Source of the DNA: DASSUW01 sp963835525
GTDB taxonomy: Bacteria; Actinomycetota; Thermoleophilia; Solirubrobacterales; Solirubrobacteraceae
NCBI GenBank assembly: GCA_963835525.1
Contig: CAWIFM010000009.1
Span: 372,001 to 436,000 of the forward strand
Direction: 5' to 3'
DNA length: 64,000 bases
In this document: one piece after another, positions 24,669 through 33,626 of the stretch
Layout of the letters: every line of letters starts with the position of its first letter
Numbering within the stretch: the first letter of the stretch is position 1
Program-made: the position numbers and the translations under genes
Notes under the pieces: generated by a model
What the model was told of the DNA's origin: nothing
Seen by the model: only the letters and a program-made list of their open reading frames with translations
Database searches by the model: none

Positions 24669-25036
24669 CGGCTCGCGCCGTTCGACCGCGCCGCCTCGAT
24701 GGCGTCTTCGCGCCTGCGCAGGACGGGCAGGACGGGAACCAGGCCCGTGATGTCGAGGATCCGCTGCACGCCCGGCTCCACCGTCTCGCCGACGCACACC
24801 ACGAACCCCTGCTTCGCCTCGAGCGCGCGACGGCGCGCGTCCAGCAGCGCGCCCAGCACGGACGAGTCGACGAACGTTGCGGCCGTCAGGTCCACGACGA
24901 TGCCTCCACCGCGGTCCAGGGCCTCCTCCAGCCGCTCGCGCAGCGTGGGGGCGGTGTAGATGTCGTGCTCTCCTTCGACGACGACCACCACGACATCCCC
25001 CGCGGTGTCGTCGAGCACGATGGGATTGGCTTCCAT
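24665..25036 (-). CDS. STAS-domain anti-sigma factor antagonist
   Basis: A 123-residue STAS domain: VVVVVVEGEHDIYTAPTL and the phospho-loop TAATFVDSSVLGALL. The ATG at 25036 is preferred to a TTG four codons upstream. It is translationally coupled to the RsbW-like kinase gene. Its SigF-type promoter (25050-25074) suggests positive feedback: freeing the sigma factor would raise the level of its own antagonist module. Confidence 0.9.
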   Translation of the reverse strand: MEANPIVLDDTAGDVVVVVVEGEHDIYTAPTLRERLEEALDRGGGIVVDLTAATFVDSSVLGALLDARRRALEAKQGFVVCVGETVEPGVQRILDITGLVPVLPVLRRREDAIEAARSNGASR

Positions 25037-25049
25037 ACGGGCATGCAAG

Positions 25050-25074
25050 ATACCCGCATACCCGGCCGCCTAAC
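25050..25074 (-). promoter_or_regulatory. SigF-type promoter of the STAS-RsbW operon
   Basis: Minus strand: GTTA (25074-25071), 15 bases, GGGTAT (25055-25050), 13 bases to the ATG at 25036. A second GGGTAT (25063-25058) lies inside the spacer and has no matching -35. Confidence 0.65.
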
Positions 25075-25100
25075 TCCGAAGGGGCATTACCCGTAAATCG

Positions 25101-26528
25101 ATGTCAGGCAACCTCGATTCCTACCGACGCAAACGGGACTTCTCCGCGACCCCCGAGCCTTCCGGCGACGGCGAGCCGCCGGACGATGGACGCACCGCGA
25201 GGTTCGTGGTCCAGGAGCACCACGCGCGCGCCCTGCACTGGGATCTGCGGCTCGAGCGCGACGGTGCGCTGGCCTCGTGGGCGGTCCCCAAGGGCATCCC
25301 GCCGGACCCGCGCCGCAACAACCTCGCGGTCCGCACCGAGGACCACCCGCTCGAGTACCTGGACTTCCACGGCGACATCCCGCAGGGCGAGTACGGCGCC
25401 GGGACGATGAAGATCTGGGACCGCGGGACCTACGAGACCCACAAGTGGCGCAAGGACGAGGTGATGATCACCTTCCACGGCGAGCGGCTCCGTGGCAAGT
25501 ACGTCCTGTTCCGCACCGACGGCAAGAACTGGATGATCCACCGGATGGATCCGCCCGAGGATCCGGACCGCGAGCCGATGCCCAAGCGGATCGAGCCGAT
25601 GCTGGCCCGCACGGGCGAGCTTCCGAAGGACGACGACAGCTGGGCCTACGAGATCAAGTGGGACGGCGTGCGGGCGATCGGCTACGTCGACGGCGGCCGC
25701 CTGCGGCTCGAGGCGCGCAGCGGGCGCGACATCACGCCGCGCTACCCGGAGCTGCGCGCGCTCGGCCGCGCGCTGGCGGGCCACGACGCGATCGTGGACG
25801 GCGAGGTGGTGGCGTTCGACGACGGCCGGCCGAGCTTCCAGAAGCTCCAGGGGCGGATGCACCTCACCTCCGAGAGCCACGTCCGGCGGCTCTCCCAGAG
25901 CGACCCGGTCAACTACGTCATCTTCGACCTGCTGTGGCTCGACGGCCACGCGCTGATCGACCTGCCGTACACCGAGCGGCGCGAGCGCCTGCTCGAGCTC
26001 GGCCTGCGGGGCGACCGCTGGATGACCCCCGCGCACCACGTCGGTGACGGCGCGGCGATGCTCGAGGCCTCCAAGGCGCAGGGGCTCGAAGGGGTCATCG
26101 CCAAGCGCCTCGACTCCCCGTACTACCCGGGCAAGCGCGCGCACGGCTGGGTGAAGGTCAAGAACGTGCTCGAGACCGACGTGGTGATCGGCGGCTGGCT
26201 CCAGGGCGAGGGCCGGCGCAGCGACCAGTTCGGCGCCCTCGTGGTCGGCGTGCACCAGGACGGCGCGCTCAAGTACGCGGGCCGCGTCGGCACCGGCTTC
26301 GACGAGCGCGAGCTCAACCGCCTGAGCGGCATGCTCGCCGGCCTCGCCACCGACACGAGCCCGTTCGAGGGCCGCCAGCCGCCGAAGGAGACCCGCTTCG
26401 TCGATCCGGTGCTGGTCGCCCGCGTCGGGTATGGAGAGGTAACGCAGGTCGGCACGCTGCGTCACCCGCGCTATCTCGGCCTGCGCGACGACATCGACCC
26501 CAAGACCGTGGAGCTCGAAGAGCCTTGA
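25101..26528 (+). CDS. ligD: ATP-dependent DNA ligase with 3'-phosphoesterase domain (LigD PE-LIG)
   Basis: A 475-residue NHEJ ligase. The N-terminal phosphoesterase domain (about 33-150) shows QEHHARALHWDLRLERDG and NWMIHRMD, and trims 3' ends. The ligase domain (about 160-470) has motif I YEIKWDGVRA with adenylated Lys186, motif III-like FDLLWLDG, motif IV LEGVIAKRLDSPYYPGKR and motif V GWVKVKN. The polymerase/primase module of LigD is missing here and is encoded separately at 53787. Ku is encoded at 32619. The stop overlaps the TTG start of an aldo/keto reductase gene by four bases, an unusual partner for a ligase. Confidence 0.94.
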   Translation: MSGNLDSYRRKRDFSATPEPSGDGEPPDDGRTARFVVQEHHARALHWDLRLERDGALASWAVPKGIPPDPRRNNLAVRTEDHPLEYLDFHGDIPQGEYGAGTMKIWDRGTYETHKWRKDEVMITFHGERLRGKYVLFRTDGKNWMIHRMDPPEDPDREPMPKRIEPMLARTGELPKDDDSWAYEIKWDGVRAIGYVDGGRLRLEARSGRDITPRYPELRALGRALAGHDAIVDGEVVAFDDGRPSFQKLQGRMHLTSESHVRRLSQSDPVNYVIFDLLWLDGHALIDLPYTERRERLLELGLRGDRWMTPAHHVGDGAAMLEASKAQGLEGVIAKRLDSPYYPGKRAHGWVKVKNVLETDVVIGGWLQGEGRRSDQFGALVVGVHQDGALKYAGRVGTGFDERELNRLSGMLAGLATDTSPFEGRQPPKETRFVDPVLVARVGYGEVTQVGTLRHPRYLGLRDDIDPKTVELEEP

Positions 26529-27334
26529 GACAGATCGCCGGTACCGACGTGTTCCCCATCGGCCTGGGCGCGATGCCCATGTCGCTCAGAGGGCGCCCGC
26601 CCGAGGAGCAGTCCATACGAGCCATCCACGCCGCGCTCGACGCGGGCGTGAACCTGATCGACACCGCCGACGCCTACTGCGTCGACGAGTCGGACGTCGG
26701 CCACAACGAGCGGCTGATCGCCAAGGCCTTGCGCGGCGGGCGGCGCGAGGGCGTGCTCGTCGCCACCAAGGGCGGCCACACGCGCCCCGGCGGGGCGTGG
26801 GAGCTCGACGGCCGGCCGGAGTACATCAAGGCCGCCTGCGAACGTTCCCTGACGGCGCTCGAGGCCGACCGGATCGACCTCTACCAGTACCACCGCCCCG
26901 ATCCCGACGTGCCCTACGAGGAGACGATCGGCGCCTTCAAGGAGCTCCAGGACGAGGGCAAGGTGCGCTGGATCGGGATCTCCAACGCCAACGTCGAGCA
27001 GATCGAGCTCACCCGCTCGATGGTCGACCTGGTCTCCGTCCAGAACCAGCTCTCGCTCGAGTACACGGACCCGATCGGCAAGGGCGAGGTGGAGCTGTGC
27101 GACGAGCACGGCATCGCCTTCATCCCGTGGTCGCCGATGAAGGGCGTGTCGCGCGCCCGGGCGGTGGCGGACGAGCGCGGCGTCTCGCCCCACCAGGTGG
27201 CGCTCGCGTGGCTGCTCTCGCTGAGCCCGGTCGTGATCCCGATCCCGGGCGCCAGCCGGCCGGAGTCGATCCTGGACAGCGTCAAGGCCGTCGAGCTGGA
27301 GCTGACCCCCGAGGAGCTGGAGCGAATCGGATGA
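26525..27334 (+). CDS. aldo/keto reductase
   Basis: A 269-residue TIM-barrel NADPH-dependent oxidoreductase. The catalytic tetrad is visible: Asp46 and Tyr51 (LIDTADAYCVD), Lys82 (VATKGG) and His123 (YQYHRPDPD). The cofactor-binding end has VVIPIPGASRPESILDSVKA. It would reduce aldehydes or ketones, substrate unknown. The start is a TTG overlapping the ligD stop (TTGA), and the end overlaps the CDGSH gene (ATGA), so the three genes are one tightly coupled unit. Confidence 0.92.
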   Translation: MRQIAGTDVFPIGLGAMPMSLRGRPPEEQSIRAIHAALDAGVNLIDTADAYCVDESDVGHNERLIAKALRGGRREGVLVATKGGHTRPGGAWELDGRPEYIKAACERSLTALEADRIDLYQYHRPDPDVPYEETIGAFKELQDEGKVRWIGISNANVEQIELTRSMVDLVSVQNQLSLEYTDPIGKGEVELCDEHGIAFIPWSPMKGVSRARAVADERGVSPHQVALAWLLSLSPVVIPIPGASRPESILDSVKAVELELTPEELERIG

Positions 27335-27540
27335 AGGACGTCGTCATCACCCCGTATCGCGACGGGCCTCTGCTCGTGCGCGGCCCGGTCAGGCTGGCCG
27401 ACCAGGACGGCAAGGAGATCGAGCTGGACCGCGAGACGATCGCGCTGTGCCGGTGCGGAAAGTCGCGCATGCGGCCGTTCTGCGACGGGACGCACAAGCT
27501 GGTGCGGTTCCGCGCCCCGAGCGGTCCGGAGGATCGTTAG
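27331..27540 (+). CDS. CDGSH iron-sulfur domain protein
   Basis: A 69-residue protein with the complete CDGSH motif C-x-C-x2-S-x3-P-x-C-D-G-T-H (CRCGKSRMRPFCDGTH), which holds a redox-active 2Fe-2S cluster with three Cys and one His. A short N-terminal part (ITPYRDGPLLVRGPVRL) precedes it. It is coupled by ATGA to the aldo/keto reductase gene and could serve as an electron or redox-sensing partner. That role is inference. Confidence 0.9.
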   Translation: MKDVVITPYRDGPLLVRGPVRLADQDGKEIELDRETIALCRCGKSRMRPFCDGTHKLVRFRAPSGPEDR

Positions 27541-27549
27541 TCTCCGCGC

Positions 27550-28404
27550 GTGCGCCTGCTCTCCGCGATCGTCCTGGCCCTCTCGCTGGCCCTCGTCGCC
27601 TGCGGCGAGGACGAGGAGGAGCCCGAGCCCGCCGCCCAGTCGACGCCCGCGGCCGACGCGTGCGCGAAGGACCAGCTCCAGACCGTCGCGGACGGGAAGC
27701 TCACGGTCGGCACCGACAAGCCGGCCTTCCCGCCGTACTTCGAAGACGACGACCCGGCCAACGGCAAGGGCTTCGAGAGCGCCGTCGCCTACGCGATCGC
27801 GCGCGAGATGGGCTTCGAGCAGAGCGAGGTCGAGTGGAAGGTGGTGCCGTTCAACGCCTCCTACCGGCCCGGCCCCAAGGACTTCGACTTCGACGTCAAC
27901 CAGATCTCGATCACGCCCGCGCGGGCCAAGCGCGTCGACTTCTCGGATCCGTACTACCAGGCGCCGCAGGCCGTGATCGCCACCAAGGACTCGCCCGCCG
28001 CGGGCGCTACGAGCCTCGCCGACCTCAAGGATGTCACGCTCGGCGTGCAGATCGGCACCACGAGCCTCGACGCCGTGGCCGCCTCGATCCAGCCGACCAC
28101 GCAGCCGAAGGTGTTCGACGACTCCAACGCCGTAGTCGCCGCGCTAAAGCAGGGCCAGGTCGACGCCGCTGTGGTCGACCTGCCGACCGCGCTGTTCCTG
28201 ACCGCGGTCGAGATCCCGGGGGCGAGCGTCGTCGGCCAGTTCGACGCGCCGGGCGGTGACGAGTGGGGCGCGCTGCTGGAGAAGGACTCGGCACTGACGG
28301 AGTGCGTGAACGAGGCGATCACGACGCTGAAGGACTCCGGTGAGCTCGACGAGATCACCCAGCAGTGGATGAGCGAGTCCGCTGACGCCCCCGTCCTCCA
28401 GTAG
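27550..28404 (+). CDS. polar amino acid ABC transporter, substrate-binding lipoprotein
   Basis: A 284-residue lipoprotein of the family 3 solute-binding type. The signal peptide ends in the lipobox LALVACGED, with lipidation at Cys. The mature part has KLTVGTDKPAFPPYFEDDD, ARAKRVDFSDPYYQAPQAVI and VDAAVVDLPTALF, typical of amino acid binding proteins. The GTG start lies ten bases after the CDGSH stop. It forms an importer with the permease at 28478 and ATPase at 29197. Confidence 0.93.
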   Translation: MRLLSAIVLALSLALVACGEDEEEPEPAAQSTPAADACAKDQLQTVADGKLTVGTDKPAFPPYFEDDDPANGKGFESAVAYAIAREMGFEQSEVEWKVVPFNASYRPGPKDFDFDVNQISITPARAKRVDFSDPYYQAPQAVIATKDSPAAGATSLADLKDVTLGVQIGTTSLDAVAASIQPTTQPKVFDDSNAVVAALKQGQVDAAVVDLPTALFLTAVEIPGASVVGQFDAPGGDEWGALLEKDSALTECVNEAITTLKDSGELDEITQQWMSESADAPVLQ

Positions 28405-28477
28405 CCGCAGAGCCATCCGGGCCACGGCCCGGCGCCGCCGCTCTCAGCGCGGTGCGGCGATCGCAGCGCTGTCGACC

Positions 28478-29196
28478 GTGGTCGTCATCGGCGGCCTGAC
28501 GGCGATCGTCGTCACCAGCCCGGGGTGGGAGAACGTGAAGGAGACGTTCTTCTCGTGGCCGGACTTCAAGCGCTCCTTCCCGGCCGTGCTCGACGGCTTC
28601 TGGCTCGACGTGAAGATGTTCTGTGTGATCGAGGTCGTGGTGCTGATCGTCGGCCTCGCGATCGCGCTGGTGCGGACCTCGCGGGCGCCGGCGTTCTTCC
28701 CGCTGCGGCTGATGGGCGCCGTCTACACCGACGTGTTGCGCGGCGTGCCGACGATCCTGCTCGTCTTCCTCGTGGGGTTCGGGGTGCCGGCGCTCGAGCT
28801 GGAGGGCCTGCCGACGGGCCCGGTGTTGCTCGGCGGCGTCGCGCTGGCGCTCTCCTACTCGGCCTACGTGGCCGAGGTCTACCGCGCGGGGATCGACTCG
28901 ATCCACCCGAGCCAGCGCTCTGCGGCGCTGGCGCTCGGCCTCACCGAGTCGCAGACGCTGCGCCACGTCGTGCTGCCGCAGGCCGTGCGGCGCGTCGTGC
29001 CGCCGCTGCTCAACGACTTCATCTCGCTGCAGAAGGACGTGGCGCTGGTCTCGGTCCTCGGCGTCATCGAGGCGTTCCGCGTCGCGCAGATCGACGCCTC
29101 CTCGACCTTCAACTACACGCCGCTTCTGGCCGCCGCCGCGCTCTACCTCTGCGTCACGATCCCGCTGGCCCGCATCGTCGACCGGATGCAGCGCCG

Positions 29197-29200
<4 letters not shown>
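28478..29200 (+). CDS. amino acid ABC transporter permease (HisM/GlnP type)
   Basis: A permease of at least 240 residues with five or six membrane helices and the EAA loop EVYRAGIDSIHPSQRSAALA that contacts the ATPase. The GTG at 28478 lies inside the first hydrophobic segment. The same frame is open back to 28373, encodes a basic stretch ahead of the helix (RRAIRATARRRRSQRGAA), and offers a CTG at 28382. The real N-terminus is therefore probably longer and overlaps the binding-protein gene. The end overlaps the ATPase start (ATGA). Confidence 0.88.
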
Positions 29201-29940
<740 letters not shown>

Positions 29941-30887
29941 GCGAGCTCTCGCCCGCCGCCCAGCGGTCGAGCAGGTGGCGCGCGAAGCGCCCGTCCAGCT
30001 CCACGAGCGCCGCGGCGCCCCACAGGATGTCGGGCTCCAGGCGCGGATCCTGCTTGGCGAGCCCGCCGGCGAGATCGACCGACGCGACGTTCTCGTGGAC
30101 GGCGTCGGCCACCACGTGCTCGTCGAAGAAGCCCGTCGCCTTGGGCACGCCCAGCCGGCGCAGCGCGCCGGCGTAGCGGCGGTTGGGGATCGACGAGGTC
30201 ATCTCGAACAGGGCGAGGTGGCCGACGATCGCGCCCAGCAGGCGGCGGTGAAGCCCGAACATCGACATGAGGTTGACGGTTGCCAGCGTGACCGCGGGGA
30301 TGCGGTCGACGTATGCGCCATAGCGGCTGTCGAGCCCGAGCGCGTCCATCGCGTCCGCGAAGAGCTGCGCGTGGATGCGCCGCGGGTCGCCGCCGCCGTA
30401 CTCGTCGGTCTGGATCTCGACCAGCGCGGCCTTGGGGCCGCCGCTGAGCCGCGGCAGCGCCCACGAGTGCGGGTCCGCCTCCTTGAGCTGGTAGGCGGAG
30501 CGGTGGATCACGAACTCGGCGAACTGCTCGAGCGTGCCGTCGCGCTCGAGGTGCTTCGAGAGCGACGGTGCGTCGTCGGCCGCCTCGACCTCGCGCAGGG
30601 CGAGGTCCATCGCGCCGCTCCCCGACGGCACCGGGACGTCGCGCCGCAGGTCCGCCTCGAACCGCTCCTCCAGCTCGGCCCGCAGGGCGAGCAGGGACGG
30701 CGCCCACTCCCAGCGGTCATCCACGCCGGGCAGGCCGCGGTAATGCAGCTCGTAGCAGAGGTAGAGCGCGAGCTGCAGGTCCTCGACGCCGTCCGGCTCG
30801 GGCGCCGGTGACAGCTCGGAGGGCCGGCGCGTCAGCGCTTCGATGAGGAACTCGCTGAAAGGCCCGCGGGCGATCACATCGGTCGCC

Positions 30888-31904
30888 CTACCCAGCGAAG
30901 CGATCAGCCATCCACGCCACCAATCCGCGCAGACCACGCTCGGCCGCGACCTCCCGCTGGCGCGCCGCGGGGCTCGCCGCCGGCGCGTCGATCAGCTCGC
31001 GCGTGGAGCGGCGTTCGCCGGTCACGAGGTCGGTCATCTCGCCCTCGAGGCCGTGCCGGCACGCCGACCAGCGGTTCTGGTCGATCCGCCACGACTCGTG
31101 AATCGGCTCGGGGTGCTCGGCCAGTCGCTGTACGAGGTCGTGGATCACGGTCGCGACGGCCGCCGTCTCCGCGACCGTCGTCTGCGTGTCCGGCACCCGC
31201 ACCTCCACCGTCCCGAACACCGGGTGCAGGCGAAGCTCCCACCACCACTGGCGCGGATCGTCGAACCCGCACCAGCGCAGCGCCTCGGCGTAGGCCTCGA
31301 AGCTCTCGAACGCGGGTGGGACGCCCTGGCGCGGCAGCAGGCCGGAGACCCGGGAGCGAACCGAGGCCAGCCCGCTGTCGCGGCCCTCGTAGAAGGGCGC
31401 GTTCGCGGCCAGCGCGGCGAGCTGCGGCAGGTAGGAGCGCAGCGCGTTGTAGACCGCGAGCGCGCGGTCGGTGCCGCCCACGGCGACGTGCACGTGCAGG
31501 CCGAAGACGAGCTGGCGGCGGGCGACCGACGCGTACTCGGCCTCGATCGCCTCGTACCGCGGACCGGGGTTGAGCGGTCCGGAGCCCGCCGCGAACGGAT
31601 GCGCGCCGGCGCCCGCGAGCCGGAAGCGTGGCGCGGCGGCGGCGGCGAGGTCGGCGCGCGCCTGCGCCAGCTCGGCGGCTGCCTCCGCCACGGTCGCGTG
31701 CGGCGCGGTGACGATCTCGAGCTGCGCGGCGGGCATCTCGATCTTGAAGCGCGGGTCGCCGAGCGCCTCTACGACCTCGGCGGCGTGCGGCGCGAGGTCG
31801 AGCGTCTCGGCGTCGAGCAGCATCACCTCCTCTTCGAGGCCGATCGAGAACGCCTCCGCCCGCCCGGGACGCTCGAACGCAGCCCGCAGGTCGGAATCGC
31901 GCAC
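30888..31904 (-). CDS. YbdK-type carboxylate-amine ligase (glutamate-cysteine ligase family 2)
   Basis: A 338-residue ligase of the GCS2 family. Features are SIGLEEEVMLLD (substrate/metal Glu cluster) near the N-terminus, FKIEMPAAQLEIVTAP, VFGLHVHVAVGG and RQWWWELRLHPVFGTVEVRV. Family members have weak gamma-glutamylcysteine ligase activity, and some join other carboxylates and amines. Start GTG at 31904 lies 24 bases from the divergent methyltransferase gene. The neighbouring redox protein makes a small-molecule tailoring role possible, but this is inference. Confidence 0.88.
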   Translation of the reverse strand: MRDSDLRAAFERPGRAEAFSIGLEEEVMLLDAETLDLAPHAAEVVEALGDPRFKIEMPAAQLEIVTAPHATVAEAAAELAQARADLAAAAAPRFRLAGAGAHPFAAGSGPLNPGPRYEAIEAEYASVARRQLVFGLHVHVAVGGTDRALAVYNALRSYLPQLAALAANAPFYEGRDSGLASVRSRVSGLLPRQGVPPAFESFEAYAEALRWCGFDDPRQWWWELRLHPVFGTVEVRVPDTQTTVAETAAVATVIHDLVQRLAEHPEPIHESWRIDQNRWSACRHGLEGEMTDLVTGERRSTRELIDAPAASPAARQREVAAERGLRGLVAWMADRFAG

Positions 31905-31928
31905 GGCTCGTGAGGGTAGGGCGCGATC

Positions 31929-32588
31929 GTGAGGCTGGTCACCCTGCCGGGAGTCTTCCGTCCGATCAGCGACACCTGGCTGCTCGCCGACACGCTGGAC
32001 GGCGAGGCGCTGGAGCCCGGCGCGCGCGTGCTCGACCTCTGCTCGGGCAGCGGCGCGCTCGCCGTGCGGGCGGCGACGCGCGCGAGCGTGACGGCCGTCG
32101 ACGTCTCCCGCCGGGCGGTCGCGACGATCCGGCTCAACGCGCTGCTCAACGGCGTCACGGTGCGCGCGCTGCGCGGCGACCTCTTCGAGGCGGTCCCGGG
32201 CGAGCGCTTCGACGCGATCGTCTCCAATCCGCCGTACGTGCCGGCGCCGAGCGACGACCTTCCCGCGCGCGGGCCGGCGCGCGCGTGGGACGCCGGCCGG
32301 GACGGCCGCGCGCTGCTCGACCGCATCTGCGAGCGGGCGCCCGAGCACCTGGCGCCCGGCGGCGTGCTGCTCGTCGTGCACTCGTCGCTGCTCGGCTACG
32401 GCCGGACCGCCGAGCGGCTCGCCGGCGGCGGCCTGGCGGTCGATCTCGCAGCCCAGGAGCGCGGCCCGCTGGGCCCGCTCATGAACGGCCGGAGGGCGCA
32501 CCTGGAAGCCGCGGGCCTGCTCGATCCGGGCCAGTGCGAGGAGGACGTTCTGGTCGTGCGCGGGCGCAAGCGAGCGTGCGCGCATTGA
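31929..32588 (+). CDS. class I methyltransferase, HemK2/PrmC-like (NPPY)
   Basis: A 219-residue SAM-dependent methyltransferase. Motif I is VLDLCSGSGALAV, motif II VTAVDVSRRAV, and the catalytic motif IV IVSNPPYVP is that of N5-glutamine or adenine N6 methyltransferases (PrmC/HemK, HemK2). The N-terminal PrmC helical domain is absent, which places it with the short HemK2/Mtq2-like group that methylates a Gln in a protein. The target is unknown. The start is GTG, and the gene runs divergently from the ligase gene. Confidence 0.85.
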   Translation: MRLVTLPGVFRPISDTWLLADTLDGEALEPGARVLDLCSGSGALAVRAATRASVTAVDVSRRAVATIRLNALLNGVTVRALRGDLFEAVPGERFDAIVSNPPYVPAPSDDLPARGPARAWDAGRDGRALLDRICERAPEHLAPGGVLLVVHSSLLGYGRTAERLAGGGLAVDLAAQERGPLGPLMNGRRAHLEAAGLLDPGQCEEDVLVVRGRKRACAH

Positions 32589-32618
32589 ACGCGCCTGCCC
32601 GTCAGTCAGAATAGGAGC

Positions 32619-33473
32619 ATGGCCCGATCGATTTGGAGCGGCGCGATCTCCTTCGGACTGGTGAACGTGCCGATCAAGCTCTACTCCGCGGTGTCCCGCA
32701 AGACGGTGCGGTTCAACCAGCTCAACTCAGACACCGGCAACCGCATCATGCAGAAGCGCGTTGACCCGGATACCGGCGAGGAGGTCCCCTTCGACCGCAT
32801 CGTCAAGGGCTTCGAGCTCACCAAGGACCGCTACGTCGTCATCACGCCGGACGAGCTCGACGCGCTCGACCCCGAGCGCACGCGCACGATCCAGATCGAG
32901 GACTTCGTCGATCAGGTCGACATCGACCCGATCTACTACGACCACCCGTACTACCTGGTGCCCGACAAGGGCGCCGCGAAGGCCTACGGGCTGCTCCTGA
33001 ACGCCATGGAGGCGTCCGCCAAGGTCGCCATCGCCCGTGTCGTCATCCGCTCCAAGGAGCAGCTCGTCGCCATCCGCCCGGCGGGCGAGCTGCTGATGAT
33101 GGAGACGATGATCTTCCACGACGAGGTCGTGCCGCACGACGAGCTCGACGACCTGCCCGACTCCAAGGAGCTCAAGGTCTCCGACCGCGAGGTCAAGATG
33201 GCCCAGCAGCTCATCGACTCACTTTCCAGCGAGTTCGATCCTTCCCAGTACCGCGACGAGTACCGCGACAAGGTGCTCGATCTGATCGAGAAGAAGGCGT
33301 CGGGCGAGGAGATCGCCGTCCAGCCCGAGGCGCCCAAGCCCGACAAGGTCCCGGACCTCATGGCCGCGCTCGAGGCCAGCCTGGCGGCGGTCAAGGACGA
33401 CGACGGTGGCAAGAAGGACGGCGCCAAGAAGCCGGCCAAGAAGGAGCGCGAGAAGGCGGGCGCGAAGTCCTGA
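32619..33473 (+). CDS. ku: Ku protein, NHEJ DNA-end binding
   Basis: A 284-residue bacterial Ku. The whole core is present: MARSIWSGAISFGLVNVPIK, YDHPYYLVPDKGAAKAYGLL, VIRSKEQLVAIRPAGELLMM and MAQQLIDSLSSEFDPSQYRD. The C-terminus is a Lys-rich tail (KKDGAKKPAKKEREKAGAKS) of the kind that lets some Ku proteins bind internal DNA. It recruits LigD, and the ligase is encoded 6 kb upstream and the polymerase module 20 kb downstream rather than next to it. Confidence 0.96.
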   Translation: MARSIWSGAISFGLVNVPIKLYSAVSRKTVRFNQLNSDTGNRIMQKRVDPDTGEEVPFDRIVKGFELTKDRYVVITPDELDALDPERTRTIQIEDFVDQVDIDPIYYDHPYYLVPDKGAAKAYGLLLNAMEASAKVAIARVVIRSKEQLVAIRPAGELLMMETMIFHDEVVPHDELDDLPDSKELKVSDREVKMAQQLIDSLSSEFDPSQYRDEYRDKVLDLIEKKASGEEIAVQPEAPKPDKVPDLMAALEASLAAVKDDDGGKKDGAKKPAKKEREKAGAKS

Positions 33474-33513
33474 GCGCAGCCCGGCTCGTCAGTCGTCAGA
33501 CATTGTCGCCTCA

Positions 33514-33543
33514 TTGACAGCCATACCCGCCAGGGGCTAATTT
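33514..33543 (+). promoter_or_regulatory. sigma-70-type promoter of the giant secreted protein gene
   Basis: TTGACA (33514-33519) is a perfect -35, followed after 18 bases by TAATTT (33538-33543), a weak -10. It is one of few AT-rich patches in the window and lies at the right distance for a leader of about 75 bases. Confidence 0.5.
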
Positions 33544-33554
33544 GTCCGGGCGCC

Positions 33555-33605
33555 TGCCAAAAGCTGGCGCGCCATGACGCCGGGGGAAGGCGTCTTTCGT
33601 TGGCA
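33555..33605 (+). promoter_or_regulatory. possible structured RNA leader
   Basis: Between the promoter and the ribosome binding site, TGCCAA (33555-33560) pairs with TTGGCA (33600-33605) to close a multi-branch element. Inside it are a palindrome TGGCGCGCCA (33565-33574) and a hairpin GACGCC/GGCGTC (33576-33581 with 33589-33594). This compact 51-base shape could be a regulatory leader. It does not match the riboswitch consensus sequences I know. Confidence 0.3.
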
Positions 33606-33626
33606 ATAGAGGGATGGGGGAGACAC

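Noticed and set aside
33520..33626. c-di-GMP, c-di-AMP or cobalamin riboswitch before the giant gene
   Set aside because: The conserved core sequences of these classes are not present. Only a generic structured leader can be supported.
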